A stretch of DNA of 64,000 bases from Buddleja alternifolia (taxonomy: Eukaryota > Streptophyta > Magnoliopsida > Lamiales > Scrophulariaceae), in NCBI GenBank assembly GCA_019426215.1, contig CM033396.1, forward strand, positions 26,737,101 through 26,801,100, read 5' to 3'. The position numbers were made by a program, and so were the translations under genes. Of the stretch, positions 24,573-34,966 are shown piece by piece (within the stretch, counting starts at the first letter, position 1; every line of letters starts with the position of its first letter). The notes under the pieces are model-generated. The model had not been told where the DNA came from. It saw only the letters and a list, made by a program, of their open reading frames with translations, and ran no database searches.

Positions 24573-24584
24573 TGGTATCAGAGC
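24573..24584 (+). other. Primer-binding site
   Basis: TGGTATCAGAGC two bases after the 5' LTR, the sequence complementary to the 3' end of initiator tRNA-Met that copia elements use to prime minus-strand DNA synthesis. Confidence 0.9.
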
Positions 24585-24675
24585 GGTTAATTTTGAAATT
24601 TTAAAAATTTCCAAGCATAACTGCTTGTTTAGATCCTTTTTCTTTCAAAATCTAGTTGTTTTTTAAAGCTTAGAT

Positions 24676-26877
24676 ATGGCATTTGCTAAAGTTCCCAAAT
24701 TGACAGAATCAAATTTTGACACATGGAAAGTCAAAGCATTTACGTATTTATGTTCATGCGATGATGACATGTGCGATATTATTTCAGATGGACCAATCAA
24801 AATATACAAAGTTATCACAAGAGCGCCTGGAGCCACAGAAGAAACCCCTGATGGTTACGTTGAAAAACCAAAACAAGAATGGTCTCCAGATGAGCGTCGA
24901 AGAGCTAACTTGGACAATGTTGGTCGCAACGCTCTGTATACGGCTATTGGTGATAATGATAACTTATTCAATAAAATCAAATCTTGCAAAACGACTAAAG
25001 AAATATGGGATAAGCTGGCTACAATCTGTGGTGGTTCAGCTCAAATCAAAGAAAACAAACTTTCCATTGCTAAGGAAAAGTTTAACGGATTTAAGATGCT
25101 ACCCAATGAAACGCTAGAGCAATTGGATATAAGATTCACAGCTCTTGTTACAGAACTTACGTCGTTGGGAATGGACTTACAGAATCGAGAAATGGTGGTT
25201 AAGATCTTTAGAAGTCTACCAAGTAAATTCTTGATGAAGACAACAGCTATGAGAGAATCAAACATGCTGGATCTCTTAACTCCAGAAGACGCCTTTTCAG
25301 AGCTAAAAGCTTTTGAGTTCGAGTTGAACTCTGCTAGTGACATTGTGAGTAATCCAGTGATTGAATCTGGAGCGCTCATTGCATCAATCAAAGGCAAATC
25401 GGGTAACAAAGGAAAGAATTCGGACATTAATGAGGAAGAAGAGTTGGCTTTGCTGAATAGATTCAGGAAGTTCTTGAGATATGAAAAGAAAGGAAAAGGT
25501 CCTAATAATCAAGGACAAAGTTCATATCAAGCGCCTTCTCCCATACAACAACAGTTTCAAGCGCCTCAATATTCTGTTCCTTTACCTCAAGCGCCTGCTC
25601 AATATCAAGCGTCTACTCAAAGTCTCCCAGCTCCAGTGGTTTCAAAACCACACACTGCAAGGCTAACAAGTGAACAAAAAATGAAAACCAATCTTTGTTA
25701 TAATTGCAGGAAACCGGGGCACTACCAGGTAAATTGTCCCTATCCAAATGTATCCAAGCCCTCAAGGCAGGATTACTTGGATAGAAACCAATTCAGGAGC
25801 AACCTTCGACAACAAGGTTTGCTTGCGGAATCAGAACCAGCATCAGCACCTGAAGATTTAGAATCATCAGACGAAAGTAGTGATGATGATGAGCCGATAG
25901 ATGACTCAGCGCTCATATGTCTCATGGCCAGAGATGATGAAGCGTCCCCTGAGGTAATCAATGAATTATCAATTCCTCTTTCTTATGATGAATTACTTGA
26001 CAAAGTCAAAGAATATTACAATGAATGTCAAGAAGCTGCCAAAATATATCAAAATGATCTCGCTATTATTTCATCACTCACAAACGATAAAGTAACGCTC
26101 AGAGCAGAGTTGCAAATTCAGCAACAGTGCATTGAGAAAAACCAATCGCTTGAGAGTGAAGTTATTCAATTGAAAGGTGATCTTGATATAATAGTCAAGA
26201 GAGAAGCTGATCTGATGGCTAGACTTGCCAAGTCAGAACAGCTCATCTCCTCGTTGTCCAAAGCATCCAGAAAGCTCGACAATGTGACTGAAATAACAAG
26301 GTTGTTTGGAGAAAAGACCGGTTTAGGATGCAATGAATTCAGTAAACAACCAAACAAACCTAATGTTACGGCAAACAACAAAGGAAAGGGTGTTTTCTTT
26401 GTTGAGAAAGGTTCACAAGGTCAAACTCAAAATGAACCAAGGGACAATGGTAAGAGGCCAAATGAGAAAGTCAAAACTAACTCAGACAAGGGTAAGGCTA
26501 AAGCAAATGATCCACAAAGACAGACTCATCCAAACGCTCAAAAAGCTAAGGATAAATCTAGTCACTGTGAATCAAGCGCTAAGCGTCTAGCACCAAACGT
26601 GCAACCCAAGCCAGAGCCAAGGAAATACCAGCGTCGATATCCAAGACAGTCAAGATCATATTATCGATACTATGATAATTATGATTATGACTATTATTAT
26701 AATCGTGGATATTATTATACATCCAAAAATTACACACAGCACAAGGTGAAACCCAAAAAGGCCAATATTCCTACTATGAAGACAAGGCAAATTTGGGTTC
26801 CTAAAGTTCTACTTAACACTAACAAGGATACTAATGTTGAAGGACCCAAGCAACAATGGGTACCTAAACAGAAATAG
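24676..26877 (+). CDS. Gag polyprotein of copy 1
   Basis: 733 codons, open from ATG at 24676 to TAG at 26875. Gag forms the virus-like particle and binds the element RNA. The N-terminus (TESNFDTWK, residues ~11-19) and the following ~220 residues resemble the copia gag family (UBN2/DUF4219 type). A single CX2CX4HX4C zinc knuckle lies at residues 341-354. Then come an acidic stretch (~390-425), a probable coiled coil (~445-540), a Lys/Asn/Gln-rich linker and a tyrosine-rich segment (~650-690, 15 Tyr in 37 residues). It ends just before pol, which is in another frame. No premature stop, so it could supply particle protein. Confidence 0.9.
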   Translation: MAFAKVPKLTESNFDTWKVKAFTYLCSCDDDMCDIISDGPIKIYKVITRAPGATEETPDGYVEKPKQEWSPDERRRANLDNVGRNALYTAIGDNDNLFNKIKSCKTTKEIWDKLATICGGSAQIKENKLSIAKEKFNGFKMLPNETLEQLDIRFTALVTELTSLGMDLQNREMVVKIFRSLPSKFLMKTTAMRESNMLDLLTPEDAFSELKAFEFELNSASDIVSNPVIESGALIASIKGKSGNKGKNSDINEEEELALLNRFRKFLRYEKKGKGPNNQGQSSYQAPSPIQQQFQAPQYSVPLPQAPAQYQASTQSLPAPVVSKPHTARLTSEQKMKTNLCYNCRKPGHYQVNCPYPNVSKPSRQDYLDRNQFRSNLRQQGLLAESEPASAPEDLESSDESSDDDEPIDDSALICLMARDDEASPEVINELSIPLSYDELLDKVKEYYNECQEAAKIYQNDLAIISSLTNDKVTLRAELQIQQQCIEKNQSLESEVIQLKGDLDIIVKREADLMARLAKSEQLISSLSKASRKLDNVTEITRLFGEKTGLGCNEFSKQPNKPNVTANNKGKGVFFVEKGSQGQTQNEPRDNGKRPNEKVKTNSDKGKAKANDPQRQTHPNAQKAKDKSSHCESSAKRLAPNVQPKPEPRKYQRRYPRQSRSYYRYYDNYDYDYYYNRGYYYTSKNYTQHKVKPKKANIPTMKTRQIWVPKVLLNTNKDTNVEGPKQQWVPKQK

Positions 26878-26897
26878 AACTTCCCTTTTGATTGCAG
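26878..26897 (+). other. Gag-pol junction with splice-acceptor-like sequence
   Basis: Twenty bases between the gag TAG and the first pol codon. The pol frame is closed upstream by TGA at 26889-26891 and differs from the gag frame, so one read-through event is not enough. A pyrimidine-rich stretch ending TTGCAG (26892-26897) precedes the first conserved pol codons and looks like a 3' splice site. Whether the element really splices cannot be told from sequence. Confidence 0.5.
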
Positions 26898-29744
26898 GTA
26901 CCTAGAGCTAAAGTCAATACATCTGTTTGGTATTTTGATAGTGGATCGTCAAGGCACATGACAGGTTCCAAAGATCTTCTGATCAACTATCAAGCTGCCA
27001 ATGGTCCTCAGGTTGTATTTGGTGATAACTCCAAAGGTAAAACCAAAGGTATAGGTACTGTGCATAGGGGGAACATCATGATAAGTGATGTTTATTTTGT
27101 TGAGGGTCTAAAGCACAATTTATTAAGCATAAGTCAATTCTGCGATAAAGGCTTTGAAGTCATATTCTCAAGTGACTATTGCTATATAAACGACGCTAAG
27201 ACTAAATCTACTAAACTAAAAGGAAAAAGGAATAACAACGTATATTTGGTAGATTGGGGTTCAACACTTGATAACAACCCAATATGCTTTGTTGCTAAAA
27301 ATGAATCTAAAATGGGTTGGTTATGGCATAGAAAAATGAATCACCTCAACTTTAAGACAATCTCTCAGCTTATAAGTCAAAATCTTGTAGAGGGATTGCC
27401 AAATGGACCATTTCATAAGGATCGCCTCTGTGACGCTTGTCAAATGGGTAAACAAGTTAAATCATCTTTCAAGAGAAAACCTCATCTATCTACTTCTAGA
27501 ATACTTGAACTACTTCACATGGATTTGTTTGGACCTGTTCAAACAATCAGTGTAAGTGGTAAAAAGTATACTTTAGTGGTAGTAGACGATTTCTCTAGAT
27601 TTACTTGGGTGGAATTTCTTTCATCCAAAGATGAAACATGTGACAAGTTAACAGCGCTTATTCGGCAACTTCAAACATTGAAAAATCTTAAGGTTGCAAG
27701 AATAAGAAGCGATCACGGTACTGAGTTTACTAACAAGGTTGTTGAGAAGTTTTGTGCAGAAAATGGAATACATCATGAGTATTCAGCTCCCAGAACTCCC
27801 CAACAAAATGGTGTTGCTGAGCGCCGGAACCGAACGCTTAAGGAAGCCGCTAGGACTATGTTAGCTGAATCCAAGCTTGCTCCTAGATTTTGGGCCGAAG
27901 CGATCAACACTGCTTGTTACACTCAAAATCGATGCATGATCAACAAACAGCATGGAAAAACTCCATATGAACTGTGGAAGGGACGTAAGCCAAATATTTC
28001 ATACTTTCACGTCTTTGGTTCTAAATGTTTTATCCATAATAATGGATCCCAAAGCCTAAAGACTTTTGATCCTAAAGCGGATGAAGGAATCTTTCTAGGC
28101 TACGCCAAAAATGGAAAGAATTTTCGCATTCTCAATAAGATCAAATCGAAGGTTGAGGAATCTATTCATGTTGTGTTTGATGATGCTAACCAAGAGCCGA
28201 GTAAGGTAAATGTAAATGATGTAGGAGTTGAAGATCTATGTCATCAAGCGTCCAAAATTACTATTGATGAAGATACTGACGATGATGATGAGATCTCAGT
28301 GCTTCCTCCTAAGAATACTCGTGAAATCAATCTAAATTATCATGTAAGAAATACGGATGATCATGAAGAGAATGATCATCAAGAGAAAAGAAGGAATCGT
28401 GAGCTTGAAGCGCCAACGCAGGAGAATGGTCAAGCGAATGATTCTCAAGCGCCTGTTCATTCTCAAAACCCCTTCCAAACAGATAGACTATGGTTACGTG
28501 ACCATCCACCTGAGCAAATCATTGGAGATATTGAAGCACCAGTTAGAACTAGAGCCGCTACATTAAATGAGGCTATGTTCGCAAGCTTTCTATCTCAAAT
28601 GGAACCTAAGAAAGTGGATGAAGCATTAAGTGATCCAAGTTGGATTGAAGCTATGCAAGAAGAGCTCAATCAGTTTGAGCGAAATAAAGTTTGGATGCTA
28701 GTACCAAGACCAACTCATCAAGGAGTTATTGGAACTAGATGGGTATATAGAAACAAGATGGATGAGGACAGCATTGTTGTAAGAAACAAGGCCAGACTCG
28801 TAGCTCAAGGATACTGCCAAGAGGAGGGCATTGACTTTGATGAGACTTACGCTCCTGTTGCTCGTCTTGAAGCAATTCGCATGTTTCTAGCGTACGCAGC
28901 ATTTAACAAGTTTACAGTATTTCAAATGGACGTAAAGAGTGCCTTCCTGAATGGTAAACTCCAAGAAGAAGTGTATGTGGAGCAACCACCAGGATTCATC
29001 AACAATCATGGTAAGGGTATGGTTTACAAGCTAGAAAAAGCACTTTATGGGCTTAAGCAAGCACCTCGAGCATGGTATGACACTCTCTCTATCTTTCTTA
29101 TTGGTAAAGGTTTTTCAAAAGGCAGCGTTGACACAACGTTATTTAAAATTACCAATGATGAAGATATTCTCTTAGTTCAAATTTACGTTGATGACATTAT
29201 ATTTGGTTCTACTAATAAGCGTCTGTGTGAGAAATTTTCGAAAATGATGCAAGAACAATTTGAAATGAGCATGATGGGTGAATTAACTTTCTTCTTAGGA
29301 CTACAAGTTAAACAACTCCCTAATGGCATATTTATCAACCAAGCTAAATATACACGAGATATGATTAAGAAATTTGGTATGGAAAATGCATCATATTCAA
29401 AAATTCCAATGAGCCAAACGCTTAAGTTAGATAAAGATGAAAGTGGAAAGAAAGTTGATATCACTAATTATAGAGGTATCATAGGATCACTTCTTTATCT
29501 CACTGCCAGTAGACCTGATAACCAAAGCGCTTTAGCCATGACTTAAAACCCTGTTCTTCATTCAAGAACCAAACACATTGACATTAGATACCATTTCCTT
29601 CGTGACCACGTTCAAAAGAAAGATATCTCCAAGCACTTCATTGGAACTGACAAACAACTGGCAGATATCTTCACCAAAGCACTCAATGAACAACGTTTTC
29701 TCACTTTGAGAAGTGAACTAGGTATGATTGATTTAAACGCTTGA
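26892..29744 (+). pseudogene. Pol polyprotein of copy 1, RNase H deleted
   Basis: Open from about 26892 (no ATG at the start) to TAA at 29544. Domains in order: aspartic protease ([10 protein letters not shown], residue ~16), GAG-pre-integrase zinc region (HRKMNH ... CDAC), integrase core with the first Asp in HMDLFGP, the second in SDHGTEF and Glu in NGVAERRN, then reverse transcriptase with [21 protein letters not shown] and YVDD (residues 765-768). The ORF then jumps from SRPD straight to NQSALAMT: compared with copy 2, 387 bp carrying the RNase H core are missing, in frame. The next codon is TAA where copy 2 has CAA; the frame then stays open to TGA at 29742-29744. Integrase and reverse transcriptase motifs look intact, but the protein lacks RNase H. 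Confidence 0.88.
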
Positions 29745-30546
29745 TCATGAAGCATCATATTTTATTAGGCATATAATTTAGGGGGAATCCACTTAAGTTA
29801 TATCTCACAATATTTTTTTAAAAAAATATATTTTTATACTGGACCATAACTGTAAGCGTCAATGATAAAAAATTTTCAGATGCATAATCATCAACGCTCA
29901 GTTCTATGTTTGCATAAAATATTGAATGCTCAAAATATTGAAAAGACTTTTGACTTCAAGCGTCCATTTTATCAGCTAAGCGCTGAATAGTTTATCAAAA
30001 ATTTATAAAATATTTTCGTTACAAGCCATGCATAAAATTTTCAAACTTCTTTCAAGGTCGTGGGTAGACTCAAAGGTCTATTTTGTACTCTACTCACACG
30101 CCTCTATCACATCAAACTGGCGGGTACTCAAATTTTTTAAAAATGACGGTTCAGAGATAGCACGTATTTGTGTACGTGTCAGTGTTCAAATATGCGCGTG
30201 TGTTACACTCTGAAAATACCAAACGTTAATTTTTTTTTAACACGGATGTCAAATCTTTATATGTGAGAATTACCAAATGTAACTTCTCTCTTTTACACAA
30301 AACTCGCGTCCGCAGTTAATAAATTTATGGCTAAGATTCAACAGTTATTACACGTGTTTAAATCCTACTAAGACTACATAACACAAGTTTCAAAACTCTT
30401 TACTGTGTCATTTAAAACACAAACTCTGCAGAAAAAGTAACTTACTTTCTACTCAAGCATATCTGCAAATCTCTCTTTATCTCTCTCTCCAAACAACAAA
30501 AAAAAAAATTCTCGGTCCATCTTCTTCTTTTAAAAAAAAAAAAAAA
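29745..30546 (+). other. Spacer and ORF3 leader of copy 1
   Basis: About 800 non-coding bases between pol and ORF3. Several segments are recognisable in the equivalent place in copy 2, including the word ACACGTGT (30350-30357 here, minus strand at 61702-61709 in copy 2) and a segment CTTTACTGTGTCATTTAAAA. The last 80 bp form a CT-rich then A-rich leader directly before the ORF3 ATG, much like a plant 5' UTR. Confidence 0.6.
30351..30356 (+). promoter_or_regulatory. Conserved G-box ahead of ORF3
   Basis: CACGTG about 190 bp before the ORF3 start, conserved in copy 2 at 61703-61708 although the surrounding spacer has diverged. It is a candidate element of an internal promoter; function is inferred only from conservation and position. 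Confidence 0.4.
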
Positions 30547-33500
30547 ATGGCACCAAAGAAATCATCATCTACTTCTGCTGAAATTACCATCAAGGTAACT
30601 GAAGGTCTTGTTGTCGACTGGAAATTTCTATATGAACAAACTCAGATCAACCTGACGGACATAATGGACATGGTCGTCAAAGCTGGGCTCAAACCCTTCT
30701 TAACCTAATACTCTTATATGTTTCCCACTGAAGTTGAAACTTTTTGGAAGACTGCTACACTTTCAGAGGACAAGAAGTCCATCTCTTGTCAAATTCCCTT
30801 CTCCAAGAAGGAGTCTCCAAAGGAATTCATCCTATCTGCTTCCACCATTGCCAAGAACTTCAATTTGCCTAATGAGGGTGAGGCATTGGATTCTGTTACG
30901 TTGAAACAAATTAAGGAAGCATGGGCAATCATGAGTGCGTACGACGACGTTCCTTACACTCAGTACTTCGAGAAGAAAGACCTGGTGTCCAAATACCGGT
31001 TATTGGCTGATTTCTGCAGCAAGATCATAGAATGCCGCGTGGGAACCTTTGATAAGGTAAATCCTGTTCAATTTCAGATGATGGTTGCTATACTCTTCAA
31101 CATCAAAATCAACTGGAGTGAGTACATCTTCGAACGGTTTCGGGACAGTCTAAGCGCTTCAAATAAGCCTTATGGACTCATCCTGAGTGACATCTTGTTT
31201 AAATCGAATTGTGTGTACTCGTCTGGACTTCCGTTGAATAAGTCCAAGTTGTTGGGAAAAAGGATTCTGACCAATATGTTCAATCCTCCAAAAGTTAGTG
31301 GTGCGGCTAGACCCCTATCTGAGCGGCTGGAAGAACGCCAACTGCTTGCTCAAAAGGCGGAGAGACCAGTGCCAGAGGAAGCTGTGAAGCGTCCAGCAGC
31401 AACGAAGAAGAGAGCCCCCAGAAAACCAAAAGTTAAAATTGCCGTCCCCTCTCAAAAGATTAATGAGGAAACTGATGAGGATGCCGAGGACAAGTTGTCT
31501 CTCAAAAGACGAAAGCTGGAAGGGATCATTAAGCAGATAGACTTTGAAGAACCAGCTGCTGATCCTCCCGCTCCTCCGGCTAAACTAGTTGAAGGAGTCA
31601 ACATTAAGAAAATCTTTAAGCGTTCCAGGACTAGCAAGCGTCAAGCTACTCCTGAAGAGCCTGAGACAGTTGAGCCAAGCGCTCAAGTTGTCGTTGAGCC
31701 AAGCGCTCAAGATGTTGCTGTTGAGCCAAGCGCTCAAGTTGCCGTTGAGCCAAGCGCTCAAGTTGTCGTTGAGCCAAGCACTCAAGATGTTGCTGTTGAG
31801 CCAAGCGCTCCAGAAACTGCTGTTGAGCTTAGTTCTCAGGGTAAGTTTATTTCTTCCCACAGCATTTCTATTCCTACATCTGTAGAAGATCCTGCTCTTA
31901 TAGAGGATGGCTCTTGTTTTTCAGCTATAGTTCCAGCTGCTGCTGAAGTGTCCACAGATGTTCTGTTGGATGTTGACCTGACTGGAGTCGTAGCTATCGC
32001 TCAAGATGTTGCCGCTGAAGTAGCTGCAATTGAACCTGAGGAACCTGCTACTTTAACAGAGGCACGTTCAGAAGGTCAGAGCGCTGCTGAAGACGTTACA
32101 GCTCCTCGTCACTTCTTTCAACTCGATCCGCTGAAGACAATTGATCATTCAATTAACTATATGCCCCCAGCGCTCGACGAAGATTTCATTCCTGCAGGAT
32201 ATAATATAGAAAGATATATTGCTGCAGAAGCTGACGCTGCAAGACTGATTGACTTTGACAGCGCAATCAAAGCAACCGTTCTAGACAGACCAGGAGACAG
32301 ACCTCCTAGATGTGCCGTGGATGTGGCTTACTATCTTGATAATGGCCACAGCAGACCAACTGGGTTCGCGCTAAGGGATTACACTGTTCGTGTGTATGAT
32401 CCTCTCCGTCCTAGCTTTCTCAATCCCTCAGAGTCAGTCTTGAACAGAGAAGGTTACACACATTTCCCACAGACGGCTCACAGCGCTGAAAATCTTGCAT
32501 CGGTCCGTCCTCTTAGTCTATGGAAAAATAAAGAGATTCATGCTGGTGAGCGCCTTGAATCGTTGACCGATCTGCTCCAGACTGAAGCTGATGCTTACTT
32601 TGACAGCGTCTGGAATGCCAACTATCAGCCTGATAAGCACCGCTTTGAAGCCATAAGAGATATTCATCTTGAAGGCATTCGTGCTATGGTGACTGCTGGC
32701 ACAGACTTCTGTATAAATGAAGTAAATTGGGTTGAAGCGTACATGGGACATAAATACACCTTCCCAGAGTTAGTCCAAGCTCCCCATCTTTTCGGCATAG
32801 GCATGCATGACAAGAAGCGTCAATTCGCCAAGTATTGCCTCCTGAAGCGTCAACAAAGACTCGGACCTGTTCTCAAGCTCCCAATTATTAGACATCAAAT
32901 AGAACAATGTCTACGTCAAGAACTTCAGAGATTATCCCTCACCCCTCTTCGGTTTAATGCTCAAGCGTCTTCCAGTGGTACAGTTGGTGAACGGTGCTTA
33001 AATCTTGCTCCAAGCCACTGTGAAGAAAACTTCAATCTGATGGTAAAGATTCTATCTCCCGTATCTCTCTTTGATAAAATCTTCACTCCAATCTCAGATC
33101 TTGGAACGGCTCAGTGATCAATTCATTCAAAGGATATCCACTGCTCCCTTCCATTCGCAGTGAGGTACTCAATCACTATGAGTATGTTCTCTCTCTGCTT
33201 GAAAGGAATCAAGAGCTCGCTCAAGCCATTTATCCGTATCTTGAAGAGTACTATGCGGACTGTGTGCCTACACATCGACGTCCTGCATCTCTTCCCTCAG
33301 ATTGCTTGATTGGATTTTCCAGAACTCACTGCACTGATTCACTATTCTCCATCGCTCAAGCGCCGTCCAAAGTTTTCCCAGATCATGTGCTGGATATCAT
33401 TGGTCCAATGTACATCAGGGCCATTGATAGTCCTCTTCGCACATTTATCTCCGGTACTTGTATGTCCAGGACCAGACTCATTGAACTCTTGGATTCTACA

Positions 33501-34727
33501 TCCACCTCTTATGCCGACTCAGCAAGCTGGAACTTCCAATTCACTGACTTTCGCCAACCTGAGTCAACGCTTGAGGAAGCGCCTGCTGAGACATCTAAAG
33601 CGTCCAAATCTGCAGATACCAGTATTCCTGACGCTCCTGAACATGCTACCATTGATAGTGCTGAAGATCCTTCCCTGGATATTCGAGGTACTGTTTTTGA
33701 TCCAGCCTATCAAGTTCCTTTTGACTCTCTCAAACACTCATCACGGTTCAAGCGACCAGCTCCTCAAGCGGTTCAATCAGATGAGAGTCAAGCCTTCGGT
33801 CCCCTGCTTAAATCTGTTTTGGAGACAATTAGCGCTCAAGCTACTCAGAGTGAAGAATCTCTCCATTGGATTAAGGAAGACCTGGCAAAGATTGAAACTC
33901 ACGTAATGAGCGCTCAGATTGCTCATATGCGTAGTTCAGCTCAAGCGGCAGTTGGTGAGTGCAAACAAGACTTTCAAGAAATGCAGGATGCTGCCCACGC
34001 AACCCAACTTGCCATGAAAGAAGAACTTGAAAAGCGCCTTGCAACCCTTGAGATCTCTGTGAATGACGCCACCAGCGCTAAGCTTCTTGTTATGCAGGAA
34101 CGCTTCGACAAGCGTCTGGATGACATCACAGATTCCTTATCTCAGATTGCTCATCAGGTAAGTGTACTCACAAACCACTTCTTAAAATCTGATGATGGCA
34201 ATAAGGGGGAAGAGAAGAAGAAAGGAGAAAAGCGGAAAGCGTCCAGTTCAAAAGTTGAAGATCCTCCGTCTCCTAAGCGTCACGTGCCTCCTTCTCAGTC
34301 TGCGCTTAATCTCCCGTCTTGGATAACTGCTCTGAAACAAAGTTCATCCGGAGCGCCCAGTAGTACGCTAAGGGAACCTCCTAGAGCGTTATATCCAAAC
34401 CTACCAATTCCTACAAGAGCACTGCTTGAACAGTTTGACATTCCTCTTCAGAGAACATCCATTTCAGAACCTACAGATCCACAGATCTTAGCTGAAGAAA
34501 GGAAGATGACTGATTTTAGCCAAGCTTTTCGAATCTGCCTAAGGTACATTGGTATCGACCCAACTGACTGGGATAATCATTTTACAATATTCAAGAAGAG
34601 ACAACAAGAAGAAAACAAGCTTATCATCAACAAAGATCATGAAGCAATGATGATCTTGGAAGACAATCTGACTGAAGCTATCCGAGCTGAAATGTCCAAG
34701 CGATACAGAGTTAGACCAAGTCATTAA
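30547..34727 (+). pseudogene. ORF3 of copy 1: large unassigned protein, two lesions
   Basis: Starts ATG at 30547 (MAPKKSSST). The span of 4,181 nt equals 1,394 codons with stop if one missing nucleotide is allowed for. Two lesions are evident against copy 2: TAA at 30706-30708 where copy 2 reads CAA, and a one-base deletion near 33087-33090, after which the frame continues from 33114 to TAA at 34725. Visible parts: an N-terminal block (~1-245) with YRLLADFCSKII and a conserved INW motif; a Lys/Arg-rich segment (~278-300); a tandem VEPSAQ repeat (~375-431); a middle block (~520-1000); a probable coiled coil (~1155-1215); a KKKGEKRK tail; and a conserved C-terminus. No signal peptide, transmembrane segment or enzyme motif is seen. 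It sits where SIRE elements carry an env-like ORF. The function is unknown. Confidence 0.8.
31669..31842 (+). repeat. VEPSAQ-coding tandem repeat in ORF3
   Basis: Six in-frame units of 24 or 27 bp starting GTTGAGCCAAGC (31669, 31693, 31720, 31744, 31768, 31795) and a degenerate seventh to 31842. Copy 2 has a single unit at the same place, so the array has expanded in copy 1. Confidence 0.9.
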
Positions 34728-34966
34728 AGCTTTCTGATTTTACATTATCTATATTCTTGTCTCTTATATCTTTAAATATTCAGCTGTAAAAATGCTTGTA
34801 ATTCTCGATAAATATGAAATGCATTTTTTTTCTCTTGCTGAAACATCTCGTTGAAGCGTAACTAACTTTAACTAACGTCTACTGATCAAAGCTAACTTTT
34901 ACTTTTGGCTGTCTAACTCTTGAACTATAAAAGAGTAAGTATTGCCATCATCAAAAAGGGGGAAAT
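34728..34966 (+). other. 3' untranslated region of copy 1 with polypurine tract
   Basis: Non-coding sequence after ORF3. The polypurine tract AAAAAGGGGGAAA lies at 34953-34965, abutting the 3' LTR, where plus-strand DNA synthesis would be primed. Confidence 0.85.

Noticed and set aside
30028..30213. 61-codon open frame between pol and ORF3
   Set aside because: No ATG-led counterpart in copy 2 and no motif; it lies in the non-coding spacer.
31585..31860. Minus-strand open frame with repeated SAWLN units
   Set aside because: Antisense shadow of the VEPSAQ repeat in ORF3.
30547..34727. Calling ORF3 a retroviral-type envelope gene
   Set aside because: Position fits, but no signal peptide, hydrophobic fusion segment or membrane anchor is visible in either copy.
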